A stretch of 64,000 nucleotides of DNA from Solidesulfovibrio sp. (lineage in GTDB: Bacteria; Desulfobacterota; Desulfovibrionia; Desulfovibrionales; Desulfovibrionaceae), in assembly GCF_038562415.1 (NCBI RefSeq), contig NZ_JBCFBA010000001.1:248001-312000 (forward strand). Reading direction: 5' to 3'. This document shows positions 31,733 to 40,755 of the stretch, piece after piece (within the stretch, counting starts at the first letter, position 1; each line of letters starts with the position of its first letter). The position numbers were made by a program, and so were the translations under genes. The notes beneath the pieces are model-generated. The model did not search any database. It saw only the letters and a program-made list of their open reading frames with translations, and had not been told where the DNA came from.

Positions 31733-32776
31733 ATGTCCGAGTCCGCCATCGACCGTCTAAGCTTGGCCCAGGCCCGGGCCCTGTGGGAAACCGAGGACGT
31801 CTTTTCCCTGGGCCAAAAAGCCCACGCCGCCCGCCTGGCCCGGCATCCCGAGCCGGTCGTCACCTACATCGTCGACCGCAACATCAATTACACCAACATC
31901 TGCGCCTGCGGCTGCCGCTTCTGCGCCTTTTTCCGGCCGCCCGGACACCCGCAGGGCTACGTGCTCTCCCGGGAGCAGCTCGCGGCCAAGGTGGCCGAGA
32001 CCGTCAGCCTCGGCGGCTGGCAGATCCTGCTCCAGGGCGGCATGCACCCCGGGCTGCCGCTGGCGTTTTACACGGACATGCTGGCCTTTCTGCGCGACCG
32101 CTTTCCGGAAGTGGCCGTGCACGGCTTCTCGCCGCCGGAAATCGTCTTTCTGGCCGAAATGGAAGGCCTGTCCATAGCCGAGGTCCTTTCCGAACTCAAG
32201 GCCGCCGGCCTGGCTTCGCTGCCGGGCGGCGGGGCCGAGATCCTCTCCGACGCCATCCGCGGCGCGGTCTCGCCCAACAAATGCCCGGCCGACGCCTGGA
32301 TCGGGGTCATGGAAACGGCCCACGCTATTGGCCTTCGCTCCACGGCCACCATGGTCATCGGCCTGGGCGAGACCATCGAACAGCGCCTGGAGCACCTCAC
32401 GCGCCTGCGCGACCTCCAGGACAGAACCGGCGGGTTCACGGCCTTTATCCCCTGGACCTTCCAGCCCGGCAACACGGCCCTGTCCGTGGCCGAGACCTCG
32501 TCCTGGGAGTATTTGCGCTGGCTGGCCCTGTCCCGGCTTTTCCTGGACAACATCCCCAACATCCAGGCCTCCTGGGTGACCCAGGGGCCGCGCGTCGGCC
32601 AGTTGGCCCTTTTTTTCGGCGCCAACGACCTGGGCTCGACCATGATCGAGGAAAACGTGGTGGCCGCGGCCGGGGTCCATTTCCGCATGGAGGAGGACGA
32701 GCTGCGCCGCCTGGCCGTGGGCGCGGGGTTTACGCCCGTGCGGCGCAACATGGACTACAGCCGCCGCGACGGCTAG
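31733..32776 (+). CDS. mqnC: Cyclic dehypoxanthinyl futalosine synthase
   Basis: Radical SAM enzyme of the futalosine route to menaquinone; it cyclises dehypoxanthinyl futalosine. The 347-residue protein has the cluster motif CACGCRFC (Cys57, 61, 64), GGWQILLQGGMHP and VHGFSPPEI, typical of MqnC/MqnE. GGAGG sits 10 bp before the ATG. No other mqn genes are near. Its stop codon shares CTAG with the stop of the convergent transporter gene. Confidence 0.92.
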   Translation: MSESAIDRLSLAQARALWETEDVFSLGQKAHAARLARHPEPVVTYIVDRNINYTNICACGCRFCAFFRPPGHPQGYVLSREQLAAKVAETVSLGGWQILLQGGMHPGLPLAFYTDMLAFLRDRFPEVAVHGFSPPEIVFLAEMEGLSIAEVLSELKAAGLASLPGGGAEILSDAIRGAVSPNKCPADAWIGVMETAHAIGLRSTATMVIGLGETIEQRLEHLTRLRDLQDRTGGFTAFIPWTFQPGNTALSVAETSSWEYLRWLALSRLFLDNIPNIQASWVTQGPRVGQLALFFGANDLGSTMIEENVVAAAGVHFRMEEDELRRLAVGAGFTPVRRNMDYSRRDG

Positions 32777-33663
32777 GCCCGTTTCTTCCCGCCCGGCCGG
32801 GAGGTGATGGCCACCCCGCCAAGGGCGATGAACCCGCCCGCCCATTGGGCCGGGGTCAGCGCCTCGTCCAGCATGACCCGGGCCAGCAGGCAGGCGAAGA
32901 CGGGAATGAGGTTGATAAAGGCCGCCGCCTTGGCCGCCGGGGCGCGGCTGACGCCGTAGTTGTAGAGGCCGTAGGCCACGAAGGTGACGCCGAAACCCAG
33001 AAAGGCCACGGCCAGGGTCGGGCCGAGGGCCAGGGTTTCGGGCAGGGGGGCGAAAAAAAGGACGGGCGCGAAAAAGACCGTGCCGGTGAAACTCTGGACC
33101 GCCGTCAGATAGAGCGGATGATGCCGGGCGGCCAGGCGCTTGGCCGTGACGATGTAGCCCACCGCGCAGCACATGGCCACAAATTCCAGGAAATTGCCGA
33201 GCACCGGCTGGGGGGCCTCCTCCGTGGCCTGGCCCGAGGCGCTCATGACCGCCACTCCGGCCACGGCCAGGGTCAGGCCGGCCACGGAGGAGGCTTCGAG
33301 TTTTTCCTTGAGGAAAAAGGCCGCCGCCACGGCCGTGAGCAGCGGCAGCAGGGCCGTGACCATGGCCGCCTGGGAGGCCTGGGTGAAGGTCAGGGCATTG
33401 GCCTCGAAGACGAAATAGAGGCACGGCTCGCAAAACGCCATGAAGACAAGCCCGACCCAGTCGCCCTTGGCCGCCCGGAAACCGCCCAGGCGCCGCCACA
33501 GCAGGGCGAAGACCAGCGAGGCCAGGGCCATGCGGCAAAAAACCACCAAAAGCGGCGAAAACCCCCGCATGGCGATTTTCATGGCGATGAAGGAGCCGCC
33601 CCAGAGCAGCGTCGCCGCGACCAGGGCGAAAAAGGCCGGCCAGGCCAGGCGCGTGTTCGGCAT
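32773..33663 (-). CDS. EamA/DMT-family transporter
   Basis: The 296-residue inner-membrane protein has ten predicted helices in two EamA repeats (VAATLLWGGSFIAMKIAMRG at the start of repeat 1; FLGFGVTFVAYGLYNYGVSR in repeat 2). Members export metabolites such as amino acids or cofactors; substrate unknown. ATG 33663 is preferred (GGAAGAAG upstream); a longer N-terminus lacks hydrophobic or family sequence. It converges on mqnC with a 4-bp overlap. Confidence 0.85.
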   Translation of the reverse strand: MPNTRLAWPAFFALVAATLLWGGSFIAMKIAMRGFSPLLVVFCRMALASLVFALLWRRLGGFRAAKGDWVGLVFMAFCEPCLYFVFEANALTFTQASQAAMVTALLPLLTAVAAAFFLKEKLEASSVAGLTLAVAGVAVMSASGQATEEAPQPVLGNFLEFVAMCCAVGYIVTAKRLAARHHPLYLTAVQSFTGTVFFAPVLFFAPLPETLALGPTLAVAFLGFGVTFVAYGLYNYGVSRAPAAKAAAFINLIPVFACLLARVMLDEALTPAQWAGGFIALGGVAITSRPGGKKRA

Positions 33664-33791
33664 AGGCTTCTTCCAACCGGCTTTTTTGCGGGAAAACGGT
33701 GTTTGACCGCCCATTGCGCGTCCGCCGTACCCACAACCCGGAGGATGGCTATACCGTGTTGCCTCCGGAATGCAACCCAAGGGGAGTGAGG

Positions 33792-35012
33792 ATGTTTGAA
33801 GCGCTGGAACGCCTGCCCATCGAGGAAATGCGCGACCGCCAGGCCAAGTGCCGGTCGGCGCTGGCCGCAACCGCCCCCCGGGCCGGCGGGCTGCTCGTCT
33901 TTTCGCGCCTGGCCATCTACTACCTGACCGGCTCCTGGGCCAACGGCGTGCTGTGGCTGCCCCTTAACGGCGAGGCGGTGCTGTGCTGCCGCAAGGGCCG
34001 CAAACGGGCCGAACTGGAATCACCGCTGACGCACATCGTTTCCTTCCGCTCCTTCGGCGACCTCGCCGGGCTGTGCGAACAGGCCGGCAGCCCCCTGGCG
34101 CCGGTGTGCGCCGCCGAGCAGTCGGGCCTGTCCTGGAACCTGGCCGAACTGCTGGCCGCGCGCCTGCCCGGGGTCAACTTCGTTGCCGGCGACGCCGCCC
34201 TGGCCGTGGCCCAGGCGCGCAAATCCGAGTGGGAGTTGGCGAAAATCCGGCTGTGCGGGGCGCGCCACGCCAAGGGGCTCATGGAGCTTTTGCCGGCGGC
34301 CATCGCCCCGGGCATGAGCGAACGCCAGATCGCCCGCAAGTGCTGGGACGCCTTTTTCGATCTCGGCCATCAGGGCATGCTGCGCATGTCCGGCGGGGAC
34401 GAAATCTTCCTCGGGCACATCGCCGCCGGCGATTCCGGCAACTACCCGAGCGTGTTCAACGGCCCGGTGGGGCTTCGCGGCGAGCACCCGGCCATCCCCT
34501 TTTCCGGCTACGCCGGCACGGTCTGGAAAAAGGGCGGCGTGCTGACCATCGACAACGGCTTTTCCCTGGAAGGCTACGCCACGGACAAGACGCAGGTCTA
34601 TTTCGCCGGCAAGGCGTCCGAAATCCCCGACGCCGTCAAGCGCGGCCACGACCTGTGCGCGCGCGTCCAGCAAGCCCTGGCCGAGCGGCTGCGACCCGGG
34701 GCGGTCCCGAGCGAACTCTACGCCCTGGCCCTGTCCATGGCCGAGGCCGCGGGGCTCACCGAAGGCTTCATGGGCCTTGGCGAGAACAAGGTCCGGTTCC
34801 TGGGCCACGGCATCGGGCTGACCATCGACGGCTGGCCCGTGCTGGCCAAGGGCTTCGACGCGCCGCTGACTGCCGGCATGACCCTGGCCCTGGAGCCCAA
34901 GTACGGCATCCCCGGCGTGGGCATGGTCGGCGTGGAAAACACCTTCGAGGTGACCGCCGCCGGCGGCAAGTGCCTCACCGGGGATACCTACGACATCATT
35001 TGCGTCGACTAG
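33792..35012 (+). CDS. M24-family metallopeptidase (Xaa-Pro aminopeptidase-like)
   Basis: The 406-residue protein has a creatinase-type N-terminal domain (about 1-150) and a pita-bread catalytic domain. Metal ligands are visible: Asp in TIDNGFSLEGYATDKTQ (two Asp), His in FLGHGIGL, and two Glu in LEPKYGIPGVGMVGVENTF. It may cleave N-terminal residues before proline. GGAGTGAGG overlaps the region before the ATG. It is monocistronic and convergent with the FmdE-like gene. Confidence 0.87.
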   Translation: MFEALERLPIEEMRDRQAKCRSALAATAPRAGGLLVFSRLAIYYLTGSWANGVLWLPLNGEAVLCCRKGRKRAELESPLTHIVSFRSFGDLAGLCEQAGSPLAPVCAAEQSGLSWNLAELLAARLPGVNFVAGDAALAVAQARKSEWELAKIRLCGARHAKGLMELLPAAIAPGMSERQIARKCWDAFFDLGHQGMLRMSGGDEIFLGHIAAGDSGNYPSVFNGPVGLRGEHPAIPFSGYAGTVWKKGGVLTIDNGFSLEGYATDKTQVYFAGKASEIPDAVKRGHDLCARVQQALAERLRPGAVPSELYALALSMAEAAGLTEGFMGLGENKVRFLGHGIGLTIDGWPVLAKGFDAPLTAGMTLALEPKYGIPGVGMVGVENTFEVTAAGGKCLTGDTYDIICVD

Positions 35013-35027
35013 CCGGCGCTTCGCCGG

Positions 35028-35639
35028 TCAGGCCTTCTGCTCCACGGCGGCAAAGCAGGGGATGCACAGGGTCCGGCCGGCGAAGCGCCGGCTGCGCGAT
35101 TCCATGACGGCCTCGCCGCAGGCGTCGCACACGAGGCTCGACAGGATGGCCGCCCGTCGCGGGGCCGGGGCCGCCGGCTCGCCGCGGGTGAAAAGCGCCT
35201 CGGGGTCGCACGTAAGGAGGCGCTTGGCGCAACGGGCCGCCAATTCCGGCAGTCCGGCCTTGGCCGCGGTATCGTCCGGCGCGGCATTGGCCCGCTCACG
35301 GGCGGCGGCGAACTCGGGGTCGACAAAGGCGTGCAGGTCCGGCCGGGCGAGCAGGCGCACGGCCGCGCCGTCGCGGCGGCGGTGGAAGGTGAAGGCGGCC
35401 TTGCCCCAGTCGCGGTGGACCAGGTTGCCCTTGCCGTACGTGCAGCCCATGAGCGCCTGGATGGCGTCCACGGCGCACATGTCGGTTTCCACCACGGCCA
35501 CCACGTCCTCGTCGCGGTCGTGGCCGCACACGGCCAGCCCGATGCGGGCGGCCTGGATGCCGATGGCCAGCCCCGGGCACATGTGGCCGTGAAAATCCAC
35601 GGCCCGCTCGGTCAGGGCGGTGACGTCGTCGATTCCCAT
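35028..35639 (-). CDS. FmdE-domain protein with C-terminal zinc ribbon
   Basis: The 203-residue protein has the FmdE signature DFHGHMCPGLAIG and TDMCAVDAIQALMGCTYGKGNL, then a C-terminal two-CxxC zinc ribbon (CDACGEAV, CIPCF). FmdE is a partner of molybdenum/tungsten formylmethanofuran dehydrogenase in archaea, but in sulfate reducers such proteins occur without that enzyme and probably handle metal or molybdopterin. AAAGGAGACGGT precedes the ATG. It is 11 bp after the binding-protein gene and thus last in the ABC-transporter operon. Confidence 0.85.
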   Translation of the reverse strand: MGIDDVTALTERAVDFHGHMCPGLAIGIQAARIGLAVCGHDRDEDVVAVVETDMCAVDAIQALMGCTYGKGNLVHRDWGKAAFTFHRRRDGAAVRLLARPDLHAFVDPEFAAARERANAAPDDTAAKAGLPELAARCAKRLLTCDPEALFTRGEPAAPAPRRAAILSSLVCDACGEAVMESRSRRFAGRTLCIPCFAAVEQKA

Positions 35640-35650
35640 ACCGTCTCCTT

Positions 35651-36775
35651 TCATTGTCCCTTTGCGGCGGGCCTGTGGGGCACGAAGCCCGGCACGGCGC
35701 CAAGCGGCCCGAAATCCGCCGCCATTTGGCCGTAGACCGGCCTGCCGGCCAGGAAGGCGTAGACCGCGTCGGCCTTGGCCGCCGGGTCGATGTCGGCAAA
35801 CGCCTCGGGATAGAGGATCTTGCCGGCGGCGTAGGCGTCCACCACGATGGTGTCCAGGTTGGTCAGGTAATTGGTGAAGGGGTAGAGCAGGTGGACCCGG
35901 CCCTCCCGCACGGCCCGAAGGGCGCCGACGAATTCCGGCTGCCGGGAAAACTCGTCGGCAACGAGGGAAAGCCCGGCCGCGTCGACGAACAGGATGTCCG
36001 GATCGAGGGCGAGAAGCTGTTCCCGATCGAGGAAGGCATGGCCGTCGTCCGTGACCCGGCTGGCCAGGTTGTCGGCGCCAAGCCACTGGAGGGGGGCGTA
36101 GGGATGGTCGGTGCTGGTCAGGCCGTGGGCGCCGCGAAGCCCGGTGCCGCCGACATAGACCGTGGGCTTGCGAAAACCGGGCGCCGCCGCCGCCCTGGCC
36201 GCCCGGGCGCGCACGTCGGCCTCGGCCGAGGCCAGGAAATCGGCCACGGCCCGCGCCCGCGCCTCCAGGCCGAGGATGGCCCCGGCGAGTTTGAGCGAAT
36301 CGAAGACATTCGGGTCGTAGCGGGCAAAGGCGCCGTAGCTGAGCACCACCACCGGGATGCCGAGCTTGTCCTGCATGGCCTGGGCCACCGCCCCGTCCAT
36401 GGCCGAAGTGAAAAGGACCTGGGGTTTCACCGCCAGCACGGCTTCGAGGTCCGGTTCCTGGTTGATGCTCTTGGGGCCGCCGGGGCCGATCACGGGCAGG
36501 GCGAGCAGCTCCGGGTGGGCCAGGCGGTAGGGCCGGCCGGTTTTCTGGGCGATCTCGAAGCGCTCGATGCCGACCACCTTGTCCGTGGCCCCGAGGTAGG
36601 CAATCAGGCGCAGGCAGCCCGGACCCAGGCAGACGATGCGCGAAACGGTTGCCGGCACGGTCACGGACCGGCCGGCGGCATCGGTCACGGTCCGGCTGGC
36701 CGCCGCGGCCGGGCCGGACGGCAACAGCAGCATGAGGAGCAGGGCGGCCAGGGACCAGGGATGTCGACGCGGCAT
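35651..36775 (-). CDS. Iron-complex/cobalamin-type ABC substrate-binding protein
   Basis: The 374-residue periplasmic protein has a signal peptide (about 1-25) and the type III binding-protein fold: VTDAAGRSVTVPATVSRIV, the lobe-linking long helix, and PDILFVDAAGLSL. Homologues bind siderophores, haem, cobalamin or other metal chelates. It stands third in a permease-ATPase-binding protein-FmdE operon. The FmdE neighbour hints that a metal relevant to molybdo- or tungsto-enzymes may be the cargo, but iron chelates are the default reading. Confidence 0.85.
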   Translation of the reverse strand: MPRRHPWSLAALLLMLLLPSGPAAAASRTVTDAAGRSVTVPATVSRIVCLGPGCLRLIAYLGATDKVVGIERFEIAQKTGRPYRLAHPELLALPVIGPGGPKSINQEPDLEAVLAVKPQVLFTSAMDGAVAQAMQDKLGIPVVVLSYGAFARYDPNVFDSLKLAGAILGLEARARAVADFLASAEADVRARAARAAAAPGFRKPTVYVGGTGLRGAHGLTSTDHPYAPLQWLGADNLASRVTDDGHAFLDREQLLALDPDILFVDAAGLSLVADEFSRQPEFVGALRAVREGRVHLLYPFTNYLTNLDTIVVDAYAAGKILYPEAFADIDPAAKADAVYAFLAGRPVYGQMAADFGPLGAVPGFVPHRPAAKGQ

Positions 36776-36835
36776 CGAGGTTTCCTCCAGATGATCGCCT
36801 CGCCCGGCGATCGGTCACAAGCGACGGGGTTCGAC

Positions 36836-37651
36836 TCATTGTTCTCGAAGTTCGGATGCGCGGCTTTCGAGAAGGCGGCCCGAGGCGGCCTCGGCCACCT
36901 TGAGCGGCGTGGCCACGGGATGGCCGCCGAGTTCGCCCAGGGCCACCTCCACGCCGTACACCTCGCGCACCATGGCCGGGGTCAGCCCCCTGCGGTCCAC
37001 CCGGGCCGCGATGGCGCCGCCGAAAAGCAGGGCGAAGTCGTCGGCGAAGCGCATGGCCTGGGACAGGTCGTGGAGCACCACGGCGGCGGCGAGCCCGCGC
37101 CCGGCCACGGCGTCGCGCACGATGGCAAAGGCCTCCAGGGTGTTTTTGAGGTCCAGGCTGGCCGTGGGTTCGTCGAGGAGCAGGGCCTGCGGGTCCTGGG
37201 CCAGGGCCCGGGCGAGGGCCGTTTTTTGGGCCTCGCCGCCGGACAGTTCGTCGAGGCGGCGAAAGGCCAGGCCGGCCAGGCCCAGGGAGGCAAGGACAGC
37301 CTCCACCCGGGCCAGGTCGCGCCGCCCGGGCCCCAGGCCCATGTGGGGCCGGCGGCCGAGCAGCACGGACTCGAAGACCGTCAGCTTCTCGCGCGGCCTG
37401 GCCTGGGGCACGTAGGCCACGGCCCGGGCCGCCTCGCGCCGGGAAAGGCGGGCCAGGTCGCGCCCGCCGAGGCGCACCGTGCCGGCCGTCGGCGGCACCA
37501 GGCCGCCCAGGCAGCGCAGCAAGGTCGTCTTGCCGGCGCCGTTGACGCCGAGGATGGCCGTGACGCGCCCCGGTTGCAGGGCCAGGCTCACCCCGCGCAA
37601 CACCGGGCGGCCGTTGTAGGAAAAAGCGAGATCCGTCGCGGCCAGGCTCAT
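36836..37651 (-). CDS. ABC transporter ATPase, FecE/BtuD type
   Basis: The 271-residue ATPase has Walker A GVNGAGKTTLL, Q-loop YVPQ, signature LSGGEAQKTALARAL, Walker B ALLLDEPTASLD and H-loop VLHDLSQ. It drives the FecCD-type permease, whose gene overlaps its start in an ATGA-like junction. The residue order matches iron-siderophore and vitamin B12 importers. Confidence 0.92.
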   Translation of the reverse strand: MSLAATDLAFSYNGRPVLRGVSLALQPGRVTAILGVNGAGKTTLLRCLGGLVPPTAGTVRLGGRDLARLSRREAARAVAYVPQARPREKLTVFESVLLGRRPHMGLGPGRRDLARVEAVLASLGLAGLAFRRLDELSGGEAQKTALARALAQDPQALLLDEPTASLDLKNTLEAFAIVRDAVAGRGLAAAVVLHDLSQAMRFADDFALLFGGAIAARVDRRGLTPAMVREVYGVEVALGELGGHPVATPLKVAEAASGRLLESRASELREQ

Positions 37652-38739
37652 GGGCGCCCCCTTCGCAGCAACAGGAACAAAAAAAGCGGCGCGCCCAGAA
37701 ACGAGGTGAGCACGCCGACCGGCAGGGCGCCGGTGCCGGCGAGTTGCCGGCCGGCGGTGTCCGAGGCCAACAGCAGCAGGGCGCCCCACAGCCCGGCGTG
37801 CAGGGCCAGGGGGCCGTGATCGGCGCCGGTGGTGCGCCGGGCGATGTGCGGCGCCAAAAGCCCCAGAAAGGCGATGACCCCGCACACGGCCACGACCACG
37901 CCCGTGGTCAGGGCGGCCAGGCCCATGCCCCAAAGCCGCAGCCGGTTCGTGGCCACGCCTACGCTTGCCGCCACGTCGTCGCCGGCGAGCAGGGCGTTGA
38001 GGTCCTGGCGGGCCAGCAGGCAGAACCCGGCCGTCACGGCCGCCGCCCCGGCCATGGCCGCGATTTGCGGCCAGCCGGCCCGGGACACGTCGCCGAAGGT
38101 CCAGAAGACGATGGCCGCCAGTTGCAGCTCGTCGGCGAAGAACTGGATCAGGATGGTGCCGGCCGTAAACAGCGAGGACAACGCCACGCCGCACAGGATC
38201 ACGGCTTGCGGTTCCAGGCGGCGCAGGATCGCCAGGGCGGACACGGCCGCCGTGGTGGCCGCCGCCCCGGCGAAGGCGCACAGCGAGACGGCGAACAACC
38301 CGGTCACCCGGGCCGTCTCCCCGGCCGTGGCGAAGACGGCGTTGCCCGAAAAACCGCCGCCGCCGAGGAACATGATGCCGCAGGCGGCGCCGAAGGCCGC
38401 GCCGTGGCTGACGCCCAGGGTGAAGGGCGAGGCCAGGGGGTTGGCCAGCAGGCTTTGCGTGAGCACGCCCGAGACGGCCAGGCCGAAACCGCCGCAAATG
38501 GCGGCCAGGATGCGCGGCAGCCGGATGGTGCGCACGACCACGGCGCCGGCGCCGTTGTCCTGGCCGAGCAGGGCCCCCACCACCTTGGCCGGGTGCAGGT
38601 CGTAGCTGCCGGCGGCCAGGGCGTAGAGGGAAAGCGCGGCCAGGATGGCCCCCAAGGTCACGGCGCGAAGGGTCTGGGCGCGCTGCCGGGCAAGGTGGTT
38701 TTCGACGAGGTTCGGGGAGGCCGGAGGGCTCAACGACAT
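37648..38739 (-). CDS. ABC transporter permease, FecCD family
   Basis: The 363-residue permease has about nine to ten membrane helices and the family's ALSLYALAAGSYDL, RLPRILAAICGGFGLAVSG, NPLASPFTLGVSHGAAFGA and GVIAFLGLLAPHIAR. It is the first gene of the four-gene importer operon. No good Shine-Dalgarno precedes its ATG, which is unusual for the window. A dyad 43 bp upstream may be its operator. Confidence 0.92.
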   Translation of the reverse strand: MSLSPPASPNLVENHLARQRAQTLRAVTLGAILAALSLYALAAGSYDLHPAKVVGALLGQDNGAGAVVVRTIRLPRILAAICGGFGLAVSGVLTQSLLANPLASPFTLGVSHGAAFGAACGIMFLGGGGFSGNAVFATAGETARVTGLFAVSLCAFAGAAATTAAVSALAILRRLEPQAVILCGVALSSLFTAGTILIQFFADELQLAAIVFWTFGDVSRAGWPQIAAMAGAAAVTAGFCLLARQDLNALLAGDDVAASVGVATNRLRLWGMGLAALTTGVVVAVCGVIAFLGLLAPHIARRTTGADHGPLALHAGLWGALLLLASDTAGRQLAGTGALPVGVLTSFLGAPLFLFLLLRRGRP

Positions 38740-38781
38740 GGTTGACGGTATTACGAAATCGTCATTGATACAATCGCCAGC

Positions 38782-38799
38782 TGAAATTTTTTTATTTCA
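38782..38799. promoter_or_regulatory. AT-rich dyad upstream of the importer operon
   Basis: TGAAAT and ATTTCA flank six T residues, an 18-bp perfect palindrome-like site 43 to 60 bp before the permease ATG. It contrasts with the GC-rich surroundings and could be the operator for a metal-responsive regulator. It does not fit a standard Fur box. As a terminator for the upstream gene it lacks a GC stem. Confidence 0.4.
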
Positions 38800-38846
38800 T
38801 CATGCATCAGTCGGAAATAAACGGAACGGTTCGCCGCCAGGCCCGA

Positions 38847-39503
38847 TTACGGCAACGGCCCCAGGGCGGCCCGCACCGGCGCGGCCTCGGCTTCGGGCAC
38901 ATGGGGCGGCGGGCAGGCCAGCCGGTAGCGGCCCGGGGCGATGTCGGCCAGGAACAGGCCTTCGAGGATGCGGATGGCCGCGCCGAGCAGGATATGATGG
39001 ACGGGGAAGGCCGGGTCGGCCAGGGGTTCGATGCTCAGGGCGTCGATGCCGACCAGGGCCAGGCCCCGGCGGACGCAGGCCCGGGCCAGGGCCGGGGTGG
39101 CGGCGGCGAAGGCTTCGGGAAAGGCCGGGCCGCAAAAGAGGCGCTCGGTGGAATTGACCGTGCGCAGCAGCACCGCCTCGCCCGGGCCGGCCTCGCAGCC
39201 GTCCAGAAGCTCCGGCCCCAGCTCCCGGGCCTGGCCGCAATCGACCACCGCGGCCGGCAGGAAGAAGGCGTCCAGGGGATAGTCGCCGGCCCGCTTGCCG
39301 TGCGGGAAGAAGTGGGCCGGGAAATCGATGTGCGTGCCGGCGTGGGCCGAAAGGCTCCAGGCGGCCGCCTCGCAGCCGTCGGTTTCGTGGCGCAAGAACA
39401 GGCGCCGGGCGAAGGGCGGATCGCCGGGTATGGGCGGCAGCGCGGCGGAAAGCGGCAGCGACGCGTCGCGCCAGCCTGCCCGCCGCGCCGTCGGGGAGGG
39501 CAC
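38847..39503 (-). CDS. Cyclase/arylformamidase-family metal hydrolase
   Basis: The 218-residue protein carries the PF04199 motif SAHAGTHIDFPAHFF, whose His and Asp bind the metal, seen in kynurenine formamidases and polyketide-cyclase-like enzymes. The start is set at a GTG behind GGAAGG, five bases after the stop of the VOC gene; no ATG is available in frame nearby. The reaction is unknown; no tryptophan catabolic genes are near. Confidence 0.78.
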   Translation of the reverse strand: MPSPTARRAGWRDASLPLSAALPPIPGDPPFARRLFLRHETDGCEAAAWSLSAHAGTHIDFPAHFFPHGKRAGDYPLDAFFLPAAVVDCGQARELGPELLDGCEAGPGEAVLLRTVNSTERLFCGPAFPEAFAAATPALARACVRRGLALVGIDALSIEPLADPAFPVHHILLGAAIRILEGLFLADIAPGRYRLACPPPHVPEAEAAPVRAALGPLP

Positions 39504-39508
39504 GGGCG

Positions 39509-39904
39509 TCAGCCTTCCATCGTGAACTTGATCAGGGACAGGAAGGCGCCTTGGGGGTCGCCGATGACGCAAAACCGGCCCACGCCGGGGATGTCCGTGG
39601 GTTCCTTGTAGATTTTTCCACCGAGCTCCACGGCCTTTCGGGCGGAGGCATCCACGTCCGCCACGCTGACGTAGCTGCCCCAGACTGGCGGCATCGATCC
39701 GGCTTCCGGGGGCATGGCCATGATGCCCCCGACCGGCGTGTCGCCGACCTTGGCCAGGGTATAGGTCATGCCCATTTCGGCCATGGGCTTGTCCTCCAGG
39801 CTCCAGCCCAGAAGGGCGCCGTAGAAGGCCTTGGCGCCCTCCACATCCGTGGTCATGAGCTCGTTCCAGCTGAAAAAACCGTTCTTGCAGCAGGGTTCGT
39901 CCAT
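39509..39904 (-). CDS. VOC (glyoxalase-like) family protein
   Basis: The 131-residue protein has two beta-alpha-beta-beta-beta repeats: FFSWNELMTTDVEGAKAFYG at the start and GSYVSVADVDASARKAVEL followed by FCVIGDPQGAFLSLIKF. It resembles the 27-kDa antigen/YaeR group of VOC proteins; substrate unknown. AAGGAGCACGCC precedes the ATG. An N-terminal ECC-like DEPCCKNG may bind metal. It is probably co-transcribed with the downstream cyclase. Confidence 0.82.
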   Translation of the reverse strand: MDEPCCKNGFFSWNELMTTDVEGAKAFYGALLGWSLEDKPMAEMGMTYTLAKVGDTPVGGIMAMPPEAGSMPPVWGSYVSVADVDASARKAVELGGKIYKEPTDIPGVGRFCVIGDPQGAFLSLIKFTMEG

Positions 39905-40020
39905 GGCGTGCTCCTTGTCGGTGCGTCTCGGCTCTCGGGCGGCCGGAAGGATACCTGAACCGGATACGGGCAATGGCCGGGAAAGGCAATGGCGCGCCGT
40001 CAACGGCCGGCTCGGCAACA

Positions 40021-40047
40021 AAAAAGCCCCCGCAGGGGCGGGGGCTT
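40021..40047 (-). terminator. Intrinsic terminator of the cytochrome c3 gene
   Basis: On the minus strand a 9-bp perfect stem (AGCCCCCGC / GCGGGGGCT) with a 4-base loop is followed by TTTTTT. It lies 25 bp after the cytochrome stop. Confidence 0.9.
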
Positions 40048-40071
40048 CGGGCGGCGGATATCGATGCGGTG

Positions 40072-40536
40072 TTACTTCTGGGCGACGTGGCAGCCGTTGT
40101 TGGAGCAGGGGGCCACGGAAAGGGGCTTCTGGCCCTTTTCCTTGCGGGCGACGTTGGTCTTCATGTGGCAGCCCAGGCAGCTGGTCTCGGAATTCTTGTC
40201 GTGGAAGGCGCGGAAATAGGAGGTGGCTTCCTGGCGCTCCTTGAGGTTGTCATGGCAGCCTTCGGTGGCGCAGCCTTCGATCTTGCCCTTGCCGTCCCAC
40301 ATGTGGTGGCACGAGCCGCAGGCGATGTTGGCATGCTGTCCGTGCGAGAAGGAGACCGGCGCGAAGCTGGTCTTGAGCACCCCGGACGGACGCTTGAAGG
40401 TGAGTGTCAGGGGATAGCACAGCTCGGTTTTGGCTTCGACGATCGCGCTGTACTTTCCGTCGGCCAGGGCGGCCGAGGCCACGGCCAGGGTGAACACCGA
40501 AAGGACCAACATGGAAAGCATGACCTTGGAACGCAT
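40072..40536 (-). CDS. Tetraheme cytochrome c3
   Basis: The 154-residue precursor has a signal peptide (about 1-25, ALA-DG) and four haem sites in the class III order: CGSCH, CATEGCH (CX4CH), CLGCH and CSNNGCH (CX4CH). Extra histidines in FSHGQHANI serve as sixth ligands. This periplasmic electron carrier takes electrons from hydrogenases and formate dehydrogenases and is diagnostic of Desulfovibrio-type sulfate reducers. A promoter and a terminator frame it as a single-gene unit. AAGGAGGGAG precedes the ATG. Confidence 0.95.
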   Translation of the reverse strand: MRSKVMLSMLVLSVFTLAVASAALADGKYSAIVEAKTELCYPLTLTFKRPSGVLKTSFAPVSFSHGQHANIACGSCHHMWDGKGKIEGCATEGCHDNLKERQEATSYFRAFHDKNSETSCLGCHMKTNVARKEKGQKPLSVAPCSNNGCHVAQK

Positions 40537-40641
40537 CCAACTCCCTCCTTAAAAGCTCCAAAAACGGTAAATGGACCTTGCCGCTGCGAGCACACGGGCG
40601 GCAGTCGCAGGCTGAGCCCCGCCGCCTCAATTCAAGGGAAA

Positions 40642-40670
40642 AGCGTAAAATTTCACAAGGCGGAAGTCAA
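40642..40670 (-). promoter_or_regulatory. Probable cytochrome c3 promoter
   Basis: On the minus strand TTGACT (40665-40670) and TACGCT (40642-40647) are spaced by 17 bp. The -35 is strong, the -10 moderate. This would give a leader of about 100 bases. Confidence 0.5.
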
Positions 40671-40755
40671 CAGATTTTGGCAAAAAAACGTGATGCCGAC
40701 GCCCCCGGCGCATGCCCGCGACCAGGGAGCGAAGCGGCTCGGAGCCGTGCGGCGC

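Noticed and set aside
30685-33789. Very long + strand frame (over 1,000 codons)
   Set aside because: It crosses several well-supported genes on both strands, changes character repeatedly and is an effect of high GC; no domain is present.
38782-38799. Fur box upstream of the importer operon
   Set aside because: The site is a dyad with TGAAAT/ATTTCA arms and a T6 centre and does not fit the GATAAT-type Fur hexamers.
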